The translations under genes and the position numbers were made by a program. From Akkermansia sp. (GTDB lineage Bacteria; Verrucomicrobiota; Verrucomicrobiia; Verrucomicrobiales; Akkermansiaceae), in NCBI GenBank assembly GCA_017555465.1, contig JAFZGH010000236.1:1-16241 (forward strand): 16,241 bases of DNA, given 5' to 3'. How positions within the stretch are numbered: the stretch's first letter is position 1; each line of letters starts with the position of its first letter. Positions 1 to 5,882 of the stretch are shown here, piece by piece. The notes beneath the pieces are model-generated. The model was given only the letters and a program-made list of their open reading frames with translations. It was not told where the DNA came from and ran no database searches.

Positions 1-200
1 CAGCCGCCCGTGCCACCGGCTCGGCAGAAGAACGCCGCGCCCACCTGCGCCAGGCCGAGCAGCTCATGCTCGAAGCCCAGCCCGTCATCCCCCTCTACTG
101 GAGCGAACGCACCTACCTCAAATCCCCCGCCGTGAGCGGCTGGCATCCCCTCCTGCTCGATAACCACCCACTGGATGCAGTGAAAGTGAATAAGGAATAA
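1..200 (+). CDS. Peptide ABC-transporter substrate-binding protein, C-terminal end (partial)
   Basis: The frame with codons starting at position 3 is open from the left edge and stops with TAA at 198-200, leaving about 65 residues. It contains a stretch of the type AEQLMLEAQPVIPLYW, then a GWHPLL segment near the end. This matches the C-terminal end of the SBP_bac_5 (OppA/DppA) family, where an AE-x-LM helix is followed by a hydrophobic P-x-x-P strand. Such proteins bind peptides in the periplasm and deliver them to membrane permeases. Two peptide-transporter permease genes begin only 21 bases downstream on the same strand, which supports the call strongly. The signal peptide and most of the ligand-binding fold lie outside the window, so the ligand (oligopeptide, dipeptide, nickel or other) cannot be judged. 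Confidence 0.8.
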   Translation, partial: AARATGSAEERRAHLRQAEQLMLEAQPVIPLYWSERTYLKSPAVSGWHPLLLDNHPLDAVKVNKE

Positions 201-221
201 TCATAACTCATAACCTTCATC

Positions 222-1151
222 GTGTTCCGGCTACTTTTCAAACGACTCGGGCAGGGATGCCTCGTGATATTTGTGCTGCAGACCATCACGTTCTTCCTGG
301 TGCGACTGCTGCCCGGCAACCCCTTCCTGGGTGAACGCAAACTGCCCGATCATGTTATGGCGCAGCTCAACTCTCTCTACGGGCTTGATCAAAGCGCCCT
401 CGTGCAATACCTCAACTATTGGAAAGGCATTGTCTGCGCCGGCGACTTCGGCCCCTCGCTCGTGCGCGAAGGCGTGCAGGTCGCTGACATCATCGCCCAG
501 GCCTTCCCCGTATCCCTCTGGCTTGGCGTGCTCGGCATGAGCATCGCCATCATCGTCGGCATCCCCGCGGGCATGATGGCCGCCTACTGGCGCAACCGCT
601 GGCCCGATGCCCTCTTCATGCTCCTCGCCATGGCTGGCATCTGCATCCCCGCTTTCGTCATCGCGCCCCTCTTCGGGCTCACCCTCGGCATGCACCTGCC
701 CGGACTCAGCGTCGCCGGGTGGGATGACCCGCGCTGCGCTGTGCTTCCTGCGCTGACGCTGGGACTCATCAATGCTGCCTATATTGCCCGCCTGACGCGT
801 GGCGGCATGGTTGAGGTGCTCTCTGCCGACTTCATCCGCACCGCGCGAGCCAAAGGCGTGCGGGCAGGGCGGCTGCTCTTTGTGCATGCTTTGCGCAGTG
901 GCCTGTTGCCGGCGGTTTCGTACCTGGGTCCGGCCTTTGCTGCGCTCATTACCGGTTCCTTCGTAGTAGAAACCTGTTTCCAGGTGCCCGGCATGGGCCT
1001 GCACTTCGTCAACGCCACCACTGACCGCGACTACTTCCTTATCCAGGGGCTTGTGTTCTGCTACGGAGTCCTCATCGTCATCGCCAACCTTGCGGTAGAC
1101 CTCGTCCTGGTCGCCCTCAACCCCCGCCTGCGCTCGCAGGGAGCCGCCTGA
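222..1151 (+). CDS. oppB: Peptide ABC-transporter permease, OppB/DppB type
   Basis: A 309-residue inner-membrane permease subunit that pairs with the next gene's product to form the channel of a peptide importer. The N-terminus has the family layout: a membrane helix at about 10-30 followed by an RLLPGNP motif. Further membrane segments lie at about 97-121, 130-155, 172-190, 232-250 and 275-297. The cytoplasmic EAA coupling loop, which contacts the ATPase, is at 202-230 (A-x-G-x-x-x-G-R-x-x-x-x-H-A-L-R core), and the conserved PGMG is at 256-259. The start is GTG: a TAA stop at 204-206 lies in frame and there is no earlier ATG or TTG. No convincing Shine-Dalgarno precedes it. It follows the binding-protein gene by 21 bases, and its TGA overlaps the ATG of the next gene (TGATG). 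The symbol is by family; the substrate could be dipeptides. Confidence 0.88.
   Translation: MFRLLFKRLGQGCLVIFVLQTITFFLVRLLPGNPFLGERKLPDHVMAQLNSLYGLDQSALVQYLNYWKGIVCAGDFGPSLVREGVQVADIIAQAFPVSLWLGVLGMSIAIIVGIPAGMMAAYWRNRWPDALFMLLAMAGICIPAFVIAPLFGLTLGMHLPGLSVAGWDDPRCAVLPALTLGLINAAYIARLTRGGMVEVLSADFIRTARAKGVRAGRLLFVHALRSGLLPAVSYLGPAFAALITGSFVVETCFQVPGMGLHFVNATTDRDYFLIQGLVFCYGVLIVIANLAVDLVLVALNPRLRSQGAA
1138..1143 (+). promoter_or_regulatory. Shine-Dalgarno sequence for the OppC-type gene
   Basis: AGGGAG lies inside the last codons of the upstream permease gene, seven bases before the ATG at 1151. Together with the TGATG stop/start overlap this supports the chosen start and translational coupling of the two permeases. 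It is one of only two clear Shine-Dalgarno sequences seen in the window. Confidence 0.6.
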
Positions 1152-2092
1152 TGAACAAGAACTACGAACAAGGAAACTCCCTCTGGAAAGACGCTCGCCG
1201 CCGCCTGCTGCGCAACCGCGCCGCCATGGCCTCCCTCATCTTCCTGCTGCTCATGGCCGCCGGCTGCTTCGTGCTGCCGCTATTTCCCTGCATTGCTAAC
1301 CCCAACGCCACCAACCTCGGCAACATCGCCGCCGATTGCAGCTGGGCGCACCCCTTTGGCACCGACCAGCTCGGCCGCGACCTTCTCGCCCGCGTCCTCT
1401 ACGGCGGCCGCATCTCGCTGCTCGTCGGCATCGTCGCCACCATTGTCTCCTTCATCATCGGGCTCAGCTACGGGCTCATCTCCGGCTACATCGGCGGTCG
1501 CATCGATGCCCTCATGATGCGTACTGTCGATGTCCTCTTCGCTCTGCCCTTTATCGTACTCGTCATTGTTTTCTCTCTCAGCATCGAGGCCCCCAGCCGC
1601 GAACTCACCAATTGGGTCGTCAACACCACCGGCTGGACGCGTGAAAGCGTCGCGCCTATCCTCGGCCTTGTCCCGCTTTTCATCGCCATCGGCGCCCTCG
1701 GCTGGCTTACCCTTGCGCGCATCGTCCGCGCCCAGTGCCTCGAAATCAAATCGCAGGAATATGTCCTTGCAGCCCGCTCCTTGGGCCTGGGGCACCTTCG
1801 CATCCTTTTCTGCCACATCGCCCCCAACCTCCTCGGTACTGTCATCGTCTACACCACTCTGGCCGTTCCCGGCATCATGCTCACCGAAAGCACCCTCTCC
1901 TTCATCGGCCTGGGCGTGCGCGCCCCCAACTCCTCCTGGGGCACCCTCATCAAAGAAGGAGCCGACCGCATGGAAGCCACCCCCGAACTCCTCATCTTCC
2001 CGGCCATCTTCTTCTGCCTCACCCTCCTCGCCCTCAACTTCCTGGGCGATGGCCTTCGTGATGCCCTCGACCCCAAGGCAGCAAAAGATTGA
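1151..2092 (+). CDS. oppC: Peptide ABC-transporter permease, OppC/DppC type
   Basis: A 313-residue second permease subunit of the peptide importer. Family marks appear in order: an N-terminal cytoplasmic tail with a first helix at about 25-46; the HPFGTDQLGRD block at 67-77 followed by ARVLYGGR; a helix pair at about 89-113 and 127-145; the EAA loop at 204-225 (YVLAARSLGLG); then SFIGLGV and SSWG at 250-263 and a closing LNFLGDGLRDALDP. A stretch of about 30 residues at 144-175 between two membrane segments looks longer than usual and is probably periplasmic. No ATPase gene follows: the operon ends and the next gene is on the opposite strand. The OppD/OppF-type ATPases must therefore be upstream of the window or elsewhere. 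The three opp genes look richer in G+C than the rest; the 60-base line 1381-1440 holds 43 G or C. Confidence 0.88.
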   Translation: MNKNYEQGNSLWKDARRRLLRNRAAMASLIFLLLMAAGCFVLPLFPCIANPNATNLGNIAADCSWAHPFGTDQLGRDLLARVLYGGRISLLVGIVATIVSFIIGLSYGLISGYIGGRIDALMMRTVDVLFALPFIVLVIVFSLSIEAPSRELTNWVVNTTGWTRESVAPILGLVPLFIAIGALGWLTLARIVRAQCLEIKSQEYVLAARSLGLGHLRILFCHIAPNLLGTVIVYTTLAVPGIMLTESTLSFIGLGVRAPNSSWGTLIKEGADRMEATPELLIFPAIFFCLTLLALNFLGDGLRDALDPKAAKD

Positions 2093-2125
2093 TTTCGCGC
2101 CTCTTTACTGTTCAGCTTATCGTTC

Positions 2126-2141
2126 AATTGCGCGGGCAATT
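2126..2141. repeat. Small inverted repeat after the permease genes
   Basis: AATTGC, a four-base loop GCGG, then GCAATT. It lies 34 bases beyond the stop of the OppC-type gene, in the 110-base gap between that gene and the converging HU gene. It could help end transcription, but the stem is short and A/T-rich and no T-run follows, so a terminator role is weakly supported. Confidence 0.3.
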
Positions 2142-2182
2142 AACGTATATTCCGGGATTATACGTGGTGTTAGCATCAAATT

Positions 2183-2200
2183 GTTACCTATGGCGGTAAC
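2183..2200 (-). terminator. Possible weak terminator hairpin after the HU gene
   Basis: GTTACC, loop, GGTAAC (six base pairs, six-base loop) lies directly beyond the HU stop codon when read on the minus strand, with an A/T-rich stretch after it but no clean T-run. Its position at the end of the minus-strand operon is the main support. Confidence 0.35.
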
Positions 2201-2202
2201 GA

Positions 2203-2475
2203 TTAGGGAAGAAGGGATTTAGTGGGGGTGAAGGCGAGGACCTGGCGGGCGGGCAGGGGGCGCATGGTGCCGGTGTTGATGTCGTAGCCCTGGCGGGCGG
2301 AGCGTTCGGTGCGCTGGAAGGTGCCGAAGTGGGCGATGTGGAGTTTGTCTCCGCTTTCGGCGGTGGCCTGGCGGATGGACGCGAGCACCGCCTCTACGGC
2401 GGCAGAGGCGGTGGCTCGTGTGGCGCCCGGTCCCATGTAGCGCTGAACCCGGGTTATGAGTTGTTTTTTGTTCAC
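2203..2475 (-). CDS. HU-family DNA-binding protein
   Basis: A 90-residue protein with the whole HU/IHF fold: two N-terminal helices (MNKKQLITRV at 1-10 and an alanine-rich helix at about 22-40), the HFGTF turn at 49-53, a basic arm and a closing AFTP-x-KSL. HU proteins bind and bend DNA as dimers and compact the nucleoid. The start is GTG, and GTGA forms a four-base overlap with the stop of the mscL gene. There is no Shine-Dalgarno, so translation is probably coupled to mscL. Odd point: where HU proteins carry R-N-P-x-T-G at the arm tip, this one has Y-D-I-N-T-G, so the proline that intercalates between base pairs is replaced by isoleucine (residue 66). Length is normal. Whether this is the main HU or a paralogue cannot be told here. 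Confidence 0.9.
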   Translation of the reverse strand: MNKKQLITRVQRYMGPGATRATASAAVEAVLASIRQATAESGDKLHIAHFGTFQRTERSARQGYDINTGTMRPLPARQVLAFTPTKSLLP

Positions 2476-2900
2476 TTGTTTTTGAGGGCGTCGCGGATTT
2501 CGCGCAGCAGCAGGATGTCTTCCGGGGTGGGCGGCGGCTCAGGGGCTGGCGCCGGGGCTGCCGGTTCTTCTTTCTTGACGCGCAGTTTGCACACCAGGCG
2601 CACCGCCCAGAAGATGGTGAGGGCGATGATGAGGAAGTCCAGCACCGTCTGGCAGAAAAGACCGTATTTGATGACGGGGGCTCCTTCTTCTGCGCTGAGG
2701 GAGTAGGTGAGTTCTGCGAGGTTCTTGGTGTCGCCGGTGAGCATGGAGACGGCCGGCATGATGATGTCGTTCACCAGGGAGGTGACGATTTTGCCGAATG
2801 CTCCGCCGATGATGACGCCGACGGCCATGTCGACGACGTTGCCTTTGAGGGCGAATTTCTTGAATTCGTCAATCCATGCGGGTTTGAGTTTCTGAATCAT
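2472..2900 (-). CDS. mscL: Large-conductance mechanosensitive channel MscL
   Basis: A 142-residue inner-membrane channel that opens under membrane tension and releases solutes after osmotic downshock, working as a homopentamer. The family signature is plain: an N-terminal amphipathic helix (EFKKFALKGNVVDMA) runs into the first membrane helix at about 22-47, with a VGVIIGGAFGKIV core and the NDIIMP end. A short periplasmic loop follows, a second membrane helix lies at about 78-104, and a Pro/Ala-rich linker leads to the C-terminal bundle helix (PEDILLLREIRDALK, 126-140). It follows the phosphatase-like gene by nine bases, and its TGA overlaps the GTG of the HU gene. No Shine-Dalgarno is seen; expression probably depends on the promoter at 3620-3648. 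Confidence 0.95.
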   Translation of the reverse strand: MIQKLKPAWIDEFKKFALKGNVVDMAVGVIIGGAFGKIVTSLVNDIIMPAVSMLTGDTKNLAELTYSLSAEEGAPVIKYGLFCQTVLDFLIIALTIFWAVRLVCKLRVKKEEPAAPAPAPEPPPTPEDILLLREIRDALKNK

Positions 2901-2909
2901 GGCGGAAAA

Positions 2910-3596
2910 TCAGATTTTCTTGAATGCCTTGGTGCCCCATTCGGTGCAGTTCCAGGTGGTGCCGTCTTCGCTGGTGAAGATGCAGACCCCGCCGGTGGCT
3001 ACCTTGATGTCGTGCTCTGCGCAGAATCCTGCATAATCACCGGTGATGACGGGGGCAAAGCGGATGGTGCCGTTGGAGGAGACGCAGAGCATGATTTCGC
3101 CATCCTTGACTTCGGAGGCGAGGCTCATCCAGTTGTCGCGGATTTGCTGCACATCCACCTTCCAGCCGGTGGGTACGGTGGCATCGGCGTTCCATTTGTC
3201 GATGATGGCTGCGCCCTTGGCTTCGATTTCCTCAGGCGGGAGGGTGGCGGGGTCAATGCCTTCTGCCTTGGCGGCTTCCGCACCGAGGCGGGCCATTACC
3301 TGTTCCTCCGTCTTGTTTTCATCGGGGCCGTAGTCTACTTCGATGAAGCGGTGGTCGGGTTCGACCGGGCAGGTGCAGCCGGCGGCTTCGGCTGCGAGGG
3401 CGGCAGTGCCCAGGGTGCGCTTGAGCGGGGCTGCCAGAATACGGGTGGGCACGAGGCCGAGCTTCTTGAGATACAGGCCTACGCCTTTACCACGTTCTTC
3501 TTCTACGAGTTCCAGGTCGGTGTGGCAACCTACACGGGTGGGAGTTTCGCCTTTGGCAAAGGTGTTGCCGTGGCGGGCAATGATGAGTGTTTTCAT
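2910..3596 (-). CDS. Histidine-phosphatase-superfamily protein, second catalytic His absent
   Basis: A 228-residue protein with no signal peptide, so cytoplasmic. It opens with the superfamily's RHG-N-T motif at 8-12, giving the phospho-accepting His9. The second basic site fits PLKRT (Arg60), and Glu86 in FIEVDYG sits where the acidic residue of cofactor-dependent phosphoglycerate mutases and phosphatases lies. The usual V-(S/T)-H-x-G motif near the C-terminus reads C-V-S-S-N-G-T-I-R here (171-179), so the second active-site histidine is replaced by Ser174. An insertion of about 40 residues (103-145) separates the two halves. Members vary widely in substrate (sugar phosphates, alpha-ribazole phosphate and others), so I do not name one. 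First gene of the operon with mscL and the HU gene, with a strong promoter 24 bases upstream of its ATG. Confidence 0.8.
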   Translation of the reverse strand: MKTLIIARHGNTFAKGETPTRVGCHTDLELVEEERGKGVGLYLKKLGLVPTRILAAPLKRTLGTAALAAEAAGCTCPVEPDHRFIEVDYGPDENKTEEQVMARLGAEAAKAEGIDPATLPPEEIEAKGAAIIDKWNADATVPTGWKVDVQQIRDNWMSLASEVKDGEIMLCVSSNGTIRFAPVITGDYAGFCAEHDIKVATGGVCIFTSEDGTTWNCTEWGTKAFKKI

Positions 3597-3619
3597 GGTG
3601 TTAAATTGATATTACCGGT

Positions 3620-3648
3620 ATTTTAACGCAGGGGAGAGGTGCTGTCAA
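3620..3648 (-). promoter_or_regulatory. Sigma-70-type promoter for the phosphatase-mscL-HU operon
   Basis: On the minus strand TTGACA (3643-3648) is followed after exactly 17 bases by TAAAAT (3620-3625). This is a perfect -35 box and a five-of-six -10 box. Transcription would start near 3613, leaving a leader of about 17 bases before the ATG at 3596, with no Shine-Dalgarno in it. It lies in the 82-base gap after the second PA14-like gene, where I see no clear terminator. Confidence 0.75.
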
Positions 3649-3678
3649 CAACGCAGGTGCAGGAATGGGGCTTTCTGT

Positions 3679-4680
3679 TCAGGATTTTTTCTTTTTCTTT
3701 TTGGCGGATACTGTTTTCCAGACGGGGGAGTCTTTGCTGTAGGCGGGGCCGGGTTCGCTGCCCGGCTGGGAGGCGGGCCAGTCTTCGTTGGTGCGGAAGA
3801 GCATGAGCGGGGCGTTCTTTTCCTTGGTGATTTCCTGGGTCAGCAGGTAGTAGAAGCCGTGGCGGCCGCATTCACCGATGATGATTTCAATGGGGTAGTC
3901 ACTGCCCTCTTTGACACTGACGGGGGTGCCGCCCACGAGTCCGCCGAAGGAATTATTGAAGAATTCGGCGCTTTTGAGCTGGAGTAGTTTGTAGTCTTTG
4001 TGCTTCGGGTCTTTGCCTGATCGGAGGTTCTGGATGTATTGTTTTTCCGTACCTTTCGAAAAGGCTTCGTCGCTGTTGTTGCCTGTGAATACACTGGGGA
4101 GTACATAGCCGGATTCGAGGACGACTTTACCGCCGAAGCGCACGATGATGGTATCATCTGCGGAACCGACGAAACGGAATTTCATGGTTCTGGGGGCTTT
4201 GACGCGCCCTTTGAAAACGCCAATCCAACCGCCGGGGATGGCTTCTGCGCTTTCGCTGATGAAATCGGCCGCTGCTTCGGTGGCTTTCCTGCCGGATGCA
4301 AGGTCGAGTTCGCCATCCATATTCACCCCATAGCGGCGTTGCAGGTATAGGTGGCCGACAGCGCAGGGGGTTTTGTATTCATAGTTGTATTTGATGTCGC
4401 TATGGCGCCGGGCCATGATGTCCTTCATGGTTTCCATGTAGTCGTTGCGCACATGGTTCCACCAGTCTCCAGCGTGCTGCTGTACCTGGGGTTTAAGCTT
4501 GCCCCTGCGGTCTCGTTTGATGTCATATATCGTACCGCGCAATAGTCCTCCGGGGGCTTTCTCTGCTTCTTCTGCACCAGTCCATACATAGGCCACCGGG
4601 CGTTTTTCCCATTCGGCGGCGGCCGGGGAAATCATAGAGATGAGAAAGACGCAGAGTAGGGAGACGGCGGGTTGGTACAT
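3679..4680 (-). CDS. Secreted PA14-like protein, paralogue B
   Basis: A 333-residue protein with a Sec signal peptide (hydrophobic core about 6-19, likely cut at AAA|EW near residue 22). The body carries a PA14-like core: GWIGVFKG at 151-158, then FRFVGSADD-x-x-x-VRF-x-GK-VVLESG at 168-191, then YPIEIIIG and FYYLLTQ at 262-282. PA14 domains are beta-barrels that often bind glycans or act as modules in enzymes and adhesins; no catalytic domain is visible. It is homologous over its full length to the neighbouring 4701-5882 gene, sharing an E-W-x-x-R-x-x-x-YVWT start, a NAPL-x-LFRTNE block and a DSPVWK-x-VS end. The C-terminus is KKKKKKS. It starts 20 bases after the paralogue's stop, with no Shine-Dalgarno, so it is probably in the parE operon. 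Function unknown. Confidence 0.75.
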   Translation of the reverse strand: MYQPAVSLLCVFLISMISPAAAEWEKRPVAYVWTGAEEAEKAPGGLLRGTIYDIKRDRRGKLKPQVQQHAGDWWNHVRNDYMETMKDIMARRHSDIKYNYEYKTPCAVGHLYLQRRYGVNMDGELDLASGRKATEAAADFISESAEAIPGGWIGVFKGRVKAPRTMKFRFVGSADDTIIVRFGGKVVLESGYVLPSVFTGNNSDEAFSKGTEKQYIQNLRSGKDPKHKDYKLLQLKSAEFFNNSFGGLVGGTPVSVKEGSDYPIEIIIGECGRHGFYYLLTQEITKEKNAPLMLFRTNEDWPASQPGSEPGPAYSKDSPVWKTVSAKKKKKKS

Positions 4681-4700
4681 GTGTCTGTTCGCGGGGAAAA

Positions 4701-5882
4701 TCAGAGCTTCTTAAATCCACTTATGGAGCTGGATGGTTTGGTCGTCTTTTTGGATTTTTTTGAGGAAACCACTTTCCAGATGGGGGAATCTTTTGCGAAA
4801 TCCGGACCTTGTTCTCCATTATGCGTGCTGCTGTAATTTTTAAATGATGGGTGGTGGCTCGGTGATGCTTCGTTGGTGCGGAACAGTTGCAAGGGAGCAT
4901 TGTTGCCGGGAGTCACTTCTTGCGTGAGCAGGTAAAAGAGTGTGCTTCCTCCGTTGTTACCAATGATGATTTCTATTGGGTAGACTTCACCTTCTTTTAC
5001 CTTGATGGGATGCCCGCCAGTGATTCCCGAAAATGCATCGTTGCAGAACGGTGTGCTGCGGAGCTTTCTGACGACGTATCCTTTTTTATCCGGATGTATG
5101 CCTTCCACTACCTCTTTCTGGTATTGCTTGGTGTAGTACCAGTCGCATCCTTTATCCTTAATCCCGTTGCCTTTGTATAGTTCTGGCTTGAAGAAACCTG
5201 TTTCCAGTACCAGGTTATCATTAAAGCGGACTGCTATGGCATCATCTGCTGCTCCGTAAAATCGGAAAGTCATGCTTTTCGGGGCTGTTACTTTGCCTCG
5301 GAATACCCCGAACCAGGAAATATGGTCATCGTAGGCCTTTGCTTTGCCTTTTGCAGGCTTGTTTCCTCCGGAAGATGCCTCATCGTCAGGAAGGAAGTCC
5401 GATTCGGGGGCTTTCGGGGTGTTACCGGCAGGTGCTCCATCTAATTCTGCTGCCAGGGATTTGAATGTGCAGGGCGCCAGGTATATATGCGGTGTGGCAA
5501 CGGTGTATGGATATTTGTAGTAGCGTTTCAGGATGCTGTATTTGCCGTTCATCAATTCTTTGAGTGTATAGGCAAACTGACCGTGTACATCTGGGCTGTT
5601 AGTCGGATTTTTCGCACCAGTGCTACGTGTTTTAATGGCTGATTTGAGATCTCTCCTGGCTGGTCCTGTTTTGCCAGCGTTATAGATTCCGGAATAGGTG
5701 AAAAACTCGCCTTTCGGATTGCGGTTGTAGTCATACAAAACACCTGTGAGCATGTCATCAGGGGCTTCTGCCGGTTTCTTATCGCTGGTCCACACATAAC
5801 ACATGCCCCGTGGCTCCCATTCTGCAAAGGCAGAGAGGGAGAGAATGGCGGTTGCTGTCAGAGATAATAGTTGGTGTTTCAT
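4701..5882 (-). CDS. Secreted PA14-like protein, paralogue A
   Basis: A 393-residue protein with a clear Sec signal peptide (MKHQLLSLTATAILSLSAFA, cut before EW at 20/21). Conserved blocks shared with paralogue B: YVWT at 29-32; a PA14-like core WFGVFRG at 190-196 followed by FRFYGAADDAIAVRF at 206-220; YPIEIIIG and FYLLTQEV at 301-323; NAPLQLFRTNE at 328-338; DSPIWKVVS at 365-373. A Pro/Gly/Lys-rich insertion at about 145-185 and an extra N-terminal segment (about 62-100) account for the greater length. Cysteines at 28, 138, 246 and 280 could form disulphides after export. Its ATG overlaps the parE stop (ATGA), which implies co-translation. Base composition is lower in G+C than its neighbours: sampled 60-base lines at 4741, 5041 and 5641 hold 24, 29 and 29 G or C, against 36 at 6241 inside parE. 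Function unknown. Confidence 0.75.
   Translation of the reverse strand: MKHQLLSLTATAILSLSAFAEWEPRGMCYVWTSDKKPAEAPDDMLTGVLYDYNRNPKGEFFTYSGIYNAGKTGPARRDLKSAIKTRSTGAKNPTNSPDVHGQFAYTLKELMNGKYSILKRYYKYPYTVATPHIYLAPCTFKSLAAELDGAPAGNTPKAPESDFLPDDEASSGGNKPAKGKAKAYDDHISWFGVFRGKVTAPKSMTFRFYGAADDAIAVRFNDNLVLETGFFKPELYKGNGIKDKGCDWYYTKQYQKEVVEGIHPDKKGYVVRKLRSTPFCNDAFSGITGGHPIKVKEGEVYPIEIIIGNNGGSTLFYLLTQEVTPGNNAPLQLFRTNEASPSHHPSFKNYSSTHNGEQGPDFAKDSPIWKVVSSKKSKKTTKPSSSISGFKKL

Noticed and set aside
231..1004. A 257-codon minus-strand frame opposite the OppB-type gene
   Set aside because: Its product is a His/Gly/Glu-rich shadow with no fold signature, while the plus strand encodes a clear permease.
3682..3703. 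A/T-rich tract near the end of the second PA14-like gene as a terminator T-run or a frameshift site
   Set aside because: On the coding strand it is an A-rich run encoding lysines, with no hairpin beside it. The runs are not preceded by the base needed for a classic slippery heptamer, and the stop follows within two codons.
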